The position numbers were made by a program, and so were the translations under genes. The notes below the pieces were generated by a model. The model worked only from the letters and a program-made list of their open reading frames with translations. It was not told the DNA's origin and made no database searches. A stretch of DNA of 7,230 bases from NCBI GenBank assembly GCA_964523415.1, contig CAZFZB010000133.1, positions 1 to 7,230 of the forward strand, read 5' to 3'. Shown in pieces: positions 1 through 5,548 of the stretch (the first letter of the stretch is position 1; the number at the start of each line of letters is the position of its first letter). The DNA is from M0108 sp964523415 (lineage in GTDB: Bacteria; Pseudomonadota; Gammaproteobacteria; Chromatiales; Chromatiaceae).

Positions 1-591
1 GTGGAACTCAACCCCTTTTTCTGTCCCGATGCCTCGGTTCTACCAGAACTGGAGTCCTATATGGACGCCTTGCGTAAATCGGGTGATTCCATCGGTGCCG
101 AGGTGACGGTGGTGGCCGAGGCTGTGCCACCGGGACTTGGTGAGCCGGTCTTCGATCGTCTGGATGCCGACATCGCCCACGCCCTCATGTGCATCAATGC
201 CGTCAAGGGGGTAGAGATCGGTGCCGGCTTCCGTTCTATCACCCAGAAGGGCAGCGAGCACCGGGATCTCATGACCCCGGAGGGCTTCCTGAGCAATCAC
301 GCCGGTGGCATCCTGGGTGGCATCTCCAGCGGCCAGGACATCGTTGCCCGGCTCGCCCTGAAACCTACTTCGAGCATCCGCCTGCCGGGTCAAACGGTGG
401 ACCGGTGGGGGCAACCCACCGAGATCAGCACCAAGGGCCGCCACGATCCTTGCGTGGGTATCCGCGCTACCCCCATCGCCGAGGCCATGCTCGCCCTGGT
501 GCTCATGGACCATTGGTTGCGGCACCGGGGGCAGAACGCGGACGTAACCCCCGCAGCGCCCCGCATCCCTGCTGGGATCGGCTCCCCCTAG
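1..591 (+). CDS. aroC: Chorismate synthase, C-terminal part (5' end outside window)
   Basis: Chorismate synthase converts 5-enolpyruvylshikimate-3-phosphate to chorismate with reduced FMN, the last step of the cytosolic shikimate pathway. The 196 visible residues match the C-terminal half of the family (E. coli AroC is about 361 residues), so roughly 170 N-terminal residues lie upstream. Seen directly: GLGEPVFDRLDADIAHAL near residues 45-62, INAVKGVEIG at 65-74, SNHAGGILGGISSGQ at 98-112, and RHDPCVGIRATPIAEAM at 147-163, which fits the family's C-terminal signature. The GTG at position 1 is an ordinary internal valine codon, not a start. After the usual HRGQNADV ending there is a tail about a dozen residues long, rich in proline and alanine, slightly longer than in E. 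coli. The gene precedes the transporter gene on the same strand with an 85 bp spacer; I recall a similar aroC-MFS neighbourhood in Pseudomonas. Confidence 0.96.
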   Translation: MELNPFFCPDASVLPELESYMDALRKSGDSIGAEVTVVAEAVPPGLGEPVFDRLDADIAHALMCINAVKGVEIGAGFRSITQKGSEHRDLMTPEGFLSNHAGGILGGISSGQDIVARLALKPTSSIRLPGQTVDRWGQPTEISTKGRHDPCVGIRATPIAEAMLALVLMDHWLRHRGQNADVTPAAPRIPAGIGSP

Positions 592-676
592 CTTGGTTCA
601 GGGCCGGGCCTGACAAGCGGGCCTGATGGCCTGATTCCCTGCCCGGTTTCATGGCTTGCCACCCCTAGCTGACTCC
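592..676. other. aroC-MFS spacer with three short direct repeats
   Basis: This 85 bp spacer contains the heptamer GGCCTGA three times, at 607-613, 620-626 and 628-634. The first two copies extend to GGGCCTGA, 13 bp apart. No T-tract follows, so this is not a classical terminator, and no convincing -35/-10 pair is visible. The spacing allows aroC and the transporter to be cotranscribed, but the sequence does not prove it. Confidence 0.4.
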
Positions 677-1819
677 ATGCCTTATTGGCGACTTTCTAGC
701 TTCTACCTCTTCTATTTCGCCTCCCTGGGCGCCCTCTTGCCCTTCTGGGGTGTCTATCTCCAGGATCAGGGTTTCACGGCTCTGGCGATCGGGCAGTTGA
801 TGGGCATTCTTCAGGCAACCAAGGTCGTTGCCCCCAACATCTGGGGCTGGTTGGCGGATCGGACGGGGCAAACCATGAGAATCATCCGGCTGGCCTCGCT
901 CCTGACCTGGCTCGCCTTCCTGGGCATTTTCGCGGTGCAGGGCTTCTGGGGCATGGCCCTGGTGATGATGGTCTTCAGCTTTTTCTGGAACGCCTCCCTG
1001 CCGCAGATGGAGGTGGTGACCATCAATCATCTGGGGGCGCGAATGCGGCGCTATGCGGGTATCCGCCTCTGGGGTTCGGTCGGGTTTATCCTTGCGGTCC
1101 TATGCCTGGGGGTCCTGATAGGGCGGCAGGGTAGTGGCGAGGTGCCGATCCTGGCGCTGATTTTGCTGATTGGAATTTGGGTCACCAGCCTTCTGGTGAC
1201 CGAAAGGCCGATGGAGAACCGTCCGGCTGCCGGAGGGGTCTCCATGCTGGGTCTGGCGCTCCGTCCCGCGGTCGCCGCCTTTCTGCTCTGTGGCTTCCTC
1301 ATGCAGGTCAGTCATGGCGTTTACTATGCCTTCTACTCCATTTATCTGACCCAAGCCGGCTATGCCAGTGGGACCATAGGCGCCTTTTGGGCCTGGGGCG
1401 TAGTGGTGGAGGTGCTGATTTTTACGATCATGCACCATCTTTTGGAGCGTTTTGGCGCACGTCGCGTCCTGTTGGCCAGTCTGAGCCTGGCCGTGGTGCG
1501 CTGGCTCCTGATCGGGGCCTTCGTATCCGAGCCGCTCATCCTCATCCTGGCTCAGGCCCTCCACGCCGCCACCTTTGGCAGTTTCCATGCCAGCGCCATC
1601 CACCTTACCCATCATTACTTTACCGGCCGCCTTCAGGGCCGGGGTCAGGCCCTCTACGGCAGCCTCGTCTATGGTGCCGGTGGCGCCGTTGGCAGTTTGG
1701 GGAGTGGTCTCCTGTGGGGCATGGCGGGTCCCCAGGCTACCTTCGTCGCATCTTCCCTCGTTGCCGCGCTTGGTTTTACCGTCGCCTGGTACTGGGTGGA
1801 TCGGGAGAAGAGGTTTTGA
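677..1819 (+). CDS. MFS transporter, HcaT-like (MFS_1-like family)
   Basis: A 380-residue inner-membrane protein of the major facilitator superfamily, with about 12 hydrophobic segments. It resembles the HcaT/phenylpropionate-permease-like branch: the N-terminus (FYLFYFASLGALLPFWGVYL, residues 9-28) has the layout I recall for E. coli HcaT. An MFS motif A, GWLADRTGQTMR, sits at residues 57-68 in the loop after the second helix. A loop around 176-187 (TERPMENRPAAG) probably links the two six-helix halves. The substrate cannot be read from the sequence; a link to aromatic metabolites from the aroC context is only inference. I chose ATG 677 because homologues start at this point; TTG 656 would add seven residues. 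Neither start has a clear Shine-Dalgarno sequence. The stop TGA (1817-1819) directly abuts the stop of the opposing gene. Confidence 0.88.
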   Translation: MPYWRLSSFYLFYFASLGALLPFWGVYLQDQGFTALAIGQLMGILQATKVVAPNIWGWLADRTGQTMRIIRLASLLTWLAFLGIFAVQGFWGMALVMMVFSFFWNASLPQMEVVTINHLGARMRRYAGIRLWGSVGFILAVLCLGVLIGRQGSGEVPILALILLIGIWVTSLLVTERPMENRPAAGGVSMLGLALRPAVAAFLLCGFLMQVSHGVYYAFYSIYLTQAGYASGTIGAFWAWGVVVEVLIFTIMHHLLERFGARRVLLASLSLAVVRWLLIGAFVSEPLILILAQALHAATFGSFHASAIHLTHHYFTGRLQGRGQALYGSLVYGAGGAVGSLGSGLLWGMAGPQATFVASSLVAALGFTVAWYWVDREKRF

Positions 1820-2650
1820 TCAGTGTTGGTTCAGCCAGGGCTCCTCACCGTCCGTCCCCCAGTCCGGTCCGGAAGCCCTTACCCACGGGGCCTCTTCCGG
1901 CGTCAGGCTCCGGCCATTGCTCGCCAGGAAGGCGCGACGTGCTCTCAGACGATGGTTGACACAATCCGTCATGTCCGCGGCATTATTGGCCTCCAGGTTG
2001 ACACAGGCCGAAGGTGGCACATATTTGGCGTCGAAGGCATCCTCCAGTTCGTAGATGGAGCGGTACAGCTCCACCGGTTGCTGCTGAGCCAAGGCTGGCA
2101 GGGCCTCGGGAGGGACGGTTTGGCCAAAATCAAATTGGCCGATCGGGGGTAGATGCTTCCCAGGGGCACTGGCTAGCGCCGCGTTCGGGGCTTGAGTTAC
2201 CTCCGTGCGCGCGCTCCCCAACAGGGCCCAGGGCGATTGGTTCGGGACCCGGGGCAAGGCGACGAACCCGCGATAAGCGACCCAAAAAAGGAGTAAGGCC
2301 AGGCTCATGCCGACCAGGTCCAGCAGACGCCGAAGGTTCAGCCAAGGAGTCCCGGGCGGGTGGGATGCCCCCCTGCTGTCGTAATCCTCGAACCATGAGT
2401 CACGCGAGGGCAGGGCAAGCACGGGCGTGGCACTCTCCTTTTCGAATGCCGGCATGGGGGCCACGGGGCCATCCTCACGGATCAGGGCTCCCAAGGCCTG
2501 GCCCAGCACACGGGCCTCCTCCTCTGGATCCGTGGGTGCGGGTGGAGACGGGACCGGGTCCTGGACTGGTGGTGACAGCCAGGGTCCAGGCCTGTCGTCC
2601 TCCATCTCAGCAGGGCTCAGGGTACCGATGACAGGTTCTTGATGGGTCAT
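1820..2650 (-). CDS. Hypothetical single-pass membrane protein with two-cysteine C-terminal domain
   Basis: I do not recognise this 276-residue protein. Residues 1-107 are hydrophilic, acidic and rich in proline (for example PPVQDPVPSPPAPTDPEEE at 27-45), and look disordered. Residues about 109-132 form one hydrophobic segment preceded by arginines (NLRRLLDLVGMSLALLLFWV), which suggests an N-in/C-out orientation. The C-terminal 140 residues would then lie in the periplasm and include Cys216 and Cys230, 13 residues apart and able to form a disulfide, in a region rich in Asn, Asp and Arg. GC-rich third codon positions support real coding. The ATG at 2648-2650 has no clear ribosome binding site; Met16 is an alternative start. 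The gene is divergent from the NlpC/P60 lipoprotein gene, sharing a 170 bp spacer, and convergent with the MFS gene with no bases between the stops. A cell-envelope role is only inferred. Confidence 0.72.
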   Translation of the reverse strand: MTHQEPVIGTLSPAEMEDDRPGPWLSPPVQDPVPSPPAPTDPEEEARVLGQALGALIREDGPVAPMPAFEKESATPVLALPSRDSWFEDYDSRGASHPPGTPWLNLRRLLDLVGMSLALLLFWVAYRGFVALPRVPNQSPWALLGSARTEVTQAPNAALASAPGKHLPPIGQFDFGQTVPPEALPALAQQQPVELYRSIYELEDAFDAKYVPPSACVNLEANNAADMTDCVNHRLRARRAFLASNGRSLTPEEAPWVRASGPDWGTDGEEPWLNQH

Positions 2651-2744
2651 AAGGCAAAGCAGGGGTAAACCAGACGATGAGAAAGGGGGTGCTCCGGAAG
2701 GTCATGGAATCCAGGGGTTTTTCAGGGTCCTAGAGCCCCTGATG

Positions 2745-2773
2745 TTGACAAGCGATTCGGGCTGTATTAATAA
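2745..2773 (+). promoter_or_regulatory. Predicted sigma-70 promoter for the NlpC/P60 gene
   Basis: A perfect -35 consensus TTGACA lies at 2745-2750. It is followed by an AT-rich stretch (TATTAATAAAT, 2765-2775) in an otherwise GC-rich region. With a 17 bp spacer the -10 would be TAATAA at 2768-2773, which is only a partial match; TATTAA at 2765-2770 matches better but with a 14 bp spacer. The site is 48-76 bp upstream of the ATG at 2821. Confidence 0.55.
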
Positions 2774-2809
2774 ATCTAATACCCATCGCGTTGCATCGCC
2801 TTCGACCTT

Positions 2810-2814
2810 AGGGA
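2810..2814 (+). promoter_or_regulatory. Ribosome binding site of the NlpC/P60 gene
   Basis: AGGGA lies six bases before ATG 2821 and supports that start, which also places the lipoprotein signal at the very N-terminus. Confidence 0.6.
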
Positions 2815-2820
2815 CGCAAG

Positions 2821-3300
2821 ATGAGAGCGAAAACCCTAACCCTACCCAGATGGCTCACCCTGAGCGGCCTGTTGTTGTTACTGGCGGGTTGCGGCAGTAT
2901 TGGCGATAAGTACGGTATCAAGATTCCCTCCGGGCCCCGGGGTAAGGCGGTCACCGCCGCCCTGGAGGAGATCGGAACCCCTTATGTCTACGGGGGTACC
3001 AAGCCCGGGAAGGGCCTGGATTGCAGCGGTCTGACCCAAATCTCCTACAAGCGGGCGGGGCTCAGTATACCGCGCGTCTCCACCGACCAGAAGGCCGAGT
3101 CCAAGCCCGTTACCCTGGCAAAGGTCAGACCTGGGGATCTTATCTTCTTCCGCGTGAAGGGCGATAGTCACGTTGGCCTGGTGGTTGACCCCACGCGTTT
3201 CGTCCATGCCTCCTCCACCGCCGAGGAGGTCAGGTTAGCCAATTTCACCGATACCTTCTGGCGCAGCCATACGACGGGGGCGGGAACCTATTTCCGCTGA
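2821..3300 (+). CDS. NlpC/P60 family lipoprotein, predicted peptidoglycan endopeptidase
   Basis: A 159-residue lipoprotein of the NlpC/P60 cysteine peptidase family; characterised members such as E. coli MepS/Spr cleave peptide bonds in murein stem peptides or cross-links. Residues 1-23 are a lipoprotein signal (basic start, then LLLLLAG) with lipobox LAGC and lipidation at Cys24. Ser26 rather than Asp follows Gly25, so outer-membrane sorting is expected. The catalytic domain spans about 41-159: the nucleophile is Cys68 in LDCSGL, the base is His117 in DSHVGL, and the third polar residue is His129 in FVHAS. PGDLIFF (104-110) is also typical. The protein is nearly all catalytic domain, with no SH3 or LysM module, and its size is near that of E. 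coli NlpC and Spr. It follows a predicted promoter and ribosome binding site. The HiPIP gene begins 163 bp downstream, so it is probably a separate unit. Confidence 0.93.
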   Translation: MRAKTLTLPRWLTLSGLLLLLAGCGSIGDKYGIKIPSGPRGKAVTAALEEIGTPYVYGGTKPGKGLDCSGLTQISYKRAGLSIPRVSTDQKAESKPVTLAKVRPGDLIFFRVKGDSHVGLVVDPTRFVHASSTAEEVRLANFTDTFWRSHTTGAGTYFR

Positions 3301-3463
3301 GACCCTTGCATCTCATGAGCAGGTAAGACGGTGCCGGATTTCACACTATTGCCTCAAAGAGGGGTGGAGTTCCGCCCGCGCTTGGTGCAGAATTCGATTC
3401 AGACCCCTGACTTTAGACCTGCGGGTCCAACAATCCCACAATCTTACAGAGGAGACGACAGCA
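3301..3463. other. Spacer upstream of the HiPIP gene
   Basis: This 163 bp region lies between the NlpC/P60 stop and the HiPIP start. It holds the 8 bp palindrome CTCATGAG (3312-3319) shortly after the stop and a small inverted repeat GACC/GGTC (3416-3419 and 3424-3427) in the probable HiPIP leader. I see no -35/-10 pair close to consensus, although HiPIP genes are usually well expressed, so the promoter may be of another type or degenerate. Confidence 0.4.
3448..3454 (+). promoter_or_regulatory. Strong ribosome binding site of the HiPIP gene
   Basis: AGAGGAG lies nine bases before ATG 3464. It is among the best Shine-Dalgarno matches in the window, consistent with an abundant electron carrier, and it fixes the start. 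Confidence 0.75.
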
Positions 3464-3808
3464 ATGTCCGAGTTGAACAAGAGCCGTCGCGATGCCGTGA
3501 AGTTGATGCTCGCCGGCCTGGCCGCCGTGCCCGTTCTGAACCTGGTCGGCATGTCCAGCGTCCAGGCCGCGGACCTGCCCCATGTGGACGAGGCCAACGA
3601 CCCGACCGCCAAGGCTCTGAAGTATTCCCACGATGCCACCAAGGCCGCCCGCGCCGATAAGGCTGGCACCCCGGCTGACAAGCAGCACTGCGCCAACTGC
3701 CAATTCATTCAGGCCGCCGAGGGTGAGTGGCGCCCCTGCGCCCTCTTCCCTGGCAAGGCGGTGAATGCCAATGGCTGGTGCGCCTCCTGGACCTTGAAGG
3801 CTGGCTAA
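3464..3808 (+). CDS. hip: High-potential iron-sulfur protein (HiPIP) precursor
   Basis: HiPIP is a small soluble periplasmic electron carrier with one [4Fe-4S] cluster cycling between the 2+ and 3+ states. In purple bacteria it donates electrons to the photosynthetic reaction centre. The 114-residue precursor has a twin-arginine signal (KSRRDAVKLML, 6-16), a hydrophobic stretch and a likely cleavage after VQA (Ala35/Ala36), leaving about 79 residues. Tat export fits a cofactor inserted in the cytoplasm. The cluster ligands are Cys76 and Cys79 (HCANCQF), Cys92 (WRPCALFPG) and Cys106 (NGWCASWTLKAG). The C-terminus closely resembles Chromatiaceae HiPIPs as I recall them. The spacing between the second and third cysteine is 12 residues, shorter than the 16 I recall for Allochromatium vinosum. 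The gene has its own strong ribosome binding site and terminator, so it is probably monocistronic. Confidence 0.96.
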   Translation: MSELNKSRRDAVKLMLAGLAAVPVLNLVGMSSVQAADLPHVDEANDPTAKALKYSHDATKAARADKAGTPADKQHCANCQFIQAAEGEWRPCALFPGKAVNANGWCASWTLKAG

Positions 3809-3828
3809 ACTCAACCAGGTTTGGTGAC

Positions 3829-3855
3829 AAACGGGGCCCTCGGGCCCCGTTTTTT
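3829..3855 (+). terminator. Rho-independent terminator of the HiPIP gene
   Basis: AAACGGGGCCC (3829-3839) pairs perfectly with GGGCCCCGTTT (3842-3852) around a two-base TC centre, giving a very GC-rich stem. A run of six T follows the core stem (3850-3855). It starts 20 bp after the HiPIP stop. Read from the other strand it has only a TTT run, so termination there would be weaker. Confidence 0.92.
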
Positions 3856-4021
3856 ATTGTGGCCGCTCTACCACCAGGATTTCGAACCGCATGACCCAGG
3901 GCTGTCCGGTCGGAGCCAGGCGCAGCTCTAATAAATTTGGTCTTTTTAGCGTATTCTGATAGTAATGGTTGCCTGCCTCTGGGCACCGATGGAAAATAGG
4001 ATCTTCCGACGAAACCTGGCG
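3854..4021 (-). pseudogene. Possible remnant of a minus-strand gene (C-terminal fragment)
   Basis: Reading the minus strand from just after a TGA (4022-4024) to a TAA at 3854-3856 gives 55 open codons. The last 26 or so look like real protein: LAPTGQPWVMRFEILVVERP has alternating hydrophobic residues, and its codons mostly end in G or C as in neighbouring genes. The upstream half is AT-rich and less convincing. There is no usable start except an internal ATG (3890-3892), which would give only 12 residues. It could be the tail of a decayed or frameshifted gene, an unusual small gene, or chance. I do not recognise a family. The stop lies within the T-tract of the HiPIP terminator. Confidence 0.25.
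3937..3965 (+). promoter_or_regulatory. Tentative promoter for the polytopic membrane protein
   Basis: TTGGTC (3937-3942) and TAGTAA (3960-3965), 17 bp apart, lie in the AT-richest patch of the spacer before the gene at 4061. The -10 is preceded by TG in an extended -10-like arrangement (TGATAGTAAT). Both boxes are imperfect, and the leader would be about 90 bases. Confidence 0.25.
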
Positions 4022-4060
4022 TCACCTGGCGCCTGAATGCTGTAACTGTTCGGTACCTCC

Positions 4061-4837
4061 ATGTCCACCACACTTGCCGTCTCGCGGGCGTCCCTGGTCC
4101 TCGTCAGGGGACTCATTTGGTCCATCATCGGCCTCATTTATGCACCCCTCTTCACCGCCCTCTTCGTCCTCTTCCAGGCTATGGGGTTAGGGCACTGGGC
4201 ATTCGCCCCTGCTGCCGCCATCGCCGGCGCGGTCGGAGCGGCCTTCTATAGTGCCCGGGAGGTCGCCCTGATCGGCGCCCTCATTGGCCTGGGAACGACC
4301 ACGCTTCTCTTCATCCTGATACCCGGTACCGTTCCCTTGTGGCAGATATCCCTGGCAGCGGCCTTGGCGGGTGCCCTGCTTGGAGGCATGGCGCGCCTTC
4401 CGGAACGTTGCGCGCTTCAGGCACCAGGCAAGGCCGTGGCGGGGCTGGTCAGTGGCTTGGTCTGCGGGGCCTTACTGGCCGCCGTGGAACTCATTCACCC
4501 CCTGAACTTCAACATCACCGCCATCGTCGCCTTTCTGGTCTCGGTCAATGGTACCTCCTACTCGGCCACCGTTGGCTGGTGGCTGCGCCTGGCCAAGGTA
4601 AAAGGGGGTAGGCCCTGCCGAGTCATCGAGGCCTTGGTAATCGGCATGGTCGCCACTGTCGCGGCCGGCAGTCTCTGGGTGTTTGGCGGACCCCTGATCG
4701 GTGCCGTCGATGGGGGCTATCACGCCCTGTTGGACTCCATCCTGATGTTCATGCCCGGGGCCATGTTGGGTGGCTTTATCGCGGGCGCCGTCACGGGGGC
4801 CTTGTTGGAGGCCTTTGATTTCGAGTGGGTGGTCTGA
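4061..4837 (+). CDS. Hypothetical polytopic membrane protein, glycine/alanine-rich helices
   Basis: I do not recognise this 258-residue protein. It is almost wholly hydrophobic, with about seven or eight membrane segments near residues 14-40, 47-65, 67-89, 92-110, 124-143, 151-175, 188-215 and 225-250. Several carry small-residue packing motifs of the glycine-zipper kind: AIAGAVGAAF (54-62), GALIGLG (72-78), AGALLGG (103-109), AGLVSGLVCGALL (127-139) and GGFIAGAVTGALL (237-249). A conserved-looking polar stretch, ELIHPLNFNIT (143-153), lies between segments five and six. No transporter, enzyme or cofactor motif is evident. ATG 4061 is the only standard start after the in-frame stop at 4043-4045, but it lacks a Shine-Dalgarno sequence (CGGTACCTCC precedes it). 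It faces cysZ tail to tail with 41 bp between. A channel or transport role is only inference. Confidence 0.75.
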   Translation: MSTTLAVSRASLVLVRGLIWSIIGLIYAPLFTALFVLFQAMGLGHWAFAPAAAIAGAVGAAFYSAREVALIGALIGLGTTTLLFILIPGTVPLWQISLAAALAGALLGGMARLPERCALQAPGKAVAGLVSGLVCGALLAAVELIHPLNFNITAIVAFLVSVNGTSYSATVGWWLRLAKVKGGRPCRVIEALVIGMVATVAAGSLWVFGGPLIGAVDGGYHALLDSILMFMPGAMLGGFIAGAVTGALLEAFDFEWVV

Positions 4838-4859
4838 AGGACCCCAGAAGGGCCTTGCC

Positions 4860-4875
4860 TCCCCGTCAGGGGGGA
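4860..4875. terminator. Weak hairpin between convergent genes
   Basis: TCCCC (4860-4864) can pair with GGGGA (4871-4875) in the 41 bp between the polytopic membrane protein and cysZ. There is no T-tract on either strand, so any role in ending transcription from both sides is uncertain. Confidence 0.25.
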
Positions 4876-4878
4876 TCG

Positions 4879-5448
4879 TCAGGCCGCGGATTGGGGAATC
4901 CCTTTACCTCGTTCCGGCTCAAGCCCGAATTCCTTGACCCAAAGGGCCGTGGCACCTGCCACGGCGCTGGGCATGGCGATGAAATTGACCAGGGGTATCA
5001 GGGTCAGCAGGGCAGTAGCCCCACCGAACCCCAGGCTTAACAGCGGCCGGCCCCGCAGCCGTCTCCGAATCTCCCGGGCCCTAAGGCCTTGGTTGGACAT
5101 GGGGTAATCAAGATATTCCAACGCCAGGATCCAGGCGGAAAATAAGAACCAGAGCAGGGGGCCGACCAAGGGTAACACCAGGGAGAGGATAAAGAAGGGG
5201 ATGGTCCAGAGGAGGGCATAAAGCACCTTTCTGGTCTCATCGAGCAGGGTTGGCAGGAGAGTGGTCAAGACCAGTGCTGTGCCTCCTCCACCGTCCGTGG
5301 CCCCCCCCCGGAGGTGATTCGCGACCCTTTCCGCCAACAGGCCATTGAAGGGCGCCGCGATGAGATTGGCGATCAGGGTAAAGCCCTGAAAGACCAACAG
5401 GACCGCCAGCAGTAGGAACAGGGGCCAAAGAATCCAATCCAGTACCCG
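4879..5448 (-). CDS. cysZ: Sulfate transporter CysZ, N-terminus lost in assembly gap
   Basis: CysZ is an inner-membrane protein that takes up sulfate for assimilatory cysteine synthesis. The visible 189 residues, read from the edge of the N run, match the C-terminal three quarters of the family (E. coli CysZ is about 253 residues), so about 60 N-terminal residues are missing. Diagnostic stretches: LDWILWPLFLLL at the broken end, then LIANLIAAPFNGLLAERV, PLLWFLFSAWILALEYLDYP, the basic loop REIRRRLRGRPLLSLGFG, and LIPLVNFIAMPSAVAGATAL near the C-terminus. These line up closely with E. coli CysZ as I recall it. The reading frame is open right up to the N run, so TTG 5397 is not a real start. 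The gene points away from the SPFH pair across the gap, so a divergent promoter region is probably hidden there. Confidence 0.94.
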   Translation of the reverse strand, partial: RVLDWILWPLFLLLAVLLVFQGFTLIANLIAAPFNGLLAERVANHLRGGATDGGGGTALVLTTLLPTLLDETRKVLYALLWTIPFFILSLVLPLVGPLLWFLFSAWILALEYLDYPMSNQGLRAREIRRRLRGRPLLSLGFGGATALLTLIPLVNFIAMPSAVAGATALWVKEFGLEPERGKGIPQSAA

Positions 5449-5548
5449 NNNNNNNNNNNNNNNNNNNNNNNNNNNNNNNNNNNNNNNNNNNNNNNNNNNN
5501 NNNNNNNNNNNNNNNNNNNNNNNNNNNNNNNNNNNNNNNNNNNNNNNN
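5449..5548. other. Assembly gap (100 N)
   Basis: Exactly 100 undetermined bases, the conventional placeholder for a scaffold gap of unknown length. Both flanking genes are open up to it with their 5' ends inside: cysZ lacks about 60 codons, and the first SPFH gene lacks its N-terminal part, probably more than 100 codons. The true gap must therefore be much longer than 100 bp if the join is correct. Confidence 0.98.

Larger units (their letters stand above)
2651..2820. promoter_or_regulatory. Divergent intergenic region with a short inverted repeat
   Basis: This 170 bp region separates the minus-strand orphan membrane protein from the plus-strand NlpC/P60 gene and must hold the start signals of both. 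CAGGGG at 2712-2717 and CCCCTG at 2736-2741 form a 6 bp inverted repeat with an 18 bp loop, just upstream of the -35 box at 2745. It could be an operator or chance GC-rich symmetry. I find no good sigma-70 pair for the minus strand. Confidence 0.4.

Noticed and set aside
1..3. GTG at the first base as the start of a 196-residue protein
   Set aside because: It corresponds to an internal valine of chorismate synthase; the family needs about 170 more residues upstream.
1100..1615. Long open frame antisense to the MFS gene
   Set aside because: It is rich in Gln, His and Gly with no hydrophobic pattern, typical of the shadow of a GC-rich membrane-protein gene; the sense strand is clearly coding.
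2014..2631. Plus-strand frame of 205 residues opposite the orphan membrane protein
   Set aside because: It is dominated by Arg, Pro and Gly without domain or secondary-structure pattern, while the minus strand has a clear membrane helix and organised composition.
3861..3890. tRNA-like words on the minus strand (GGTTCGAAATCC and GGTAGAGC)
   Set aside because: The T-arm-like and D-arm-like pieces occur in the wrong order and only a few bases apart, with no anticodon arm or acceptor stem. They are better read as codons of the possible remnant peptide.
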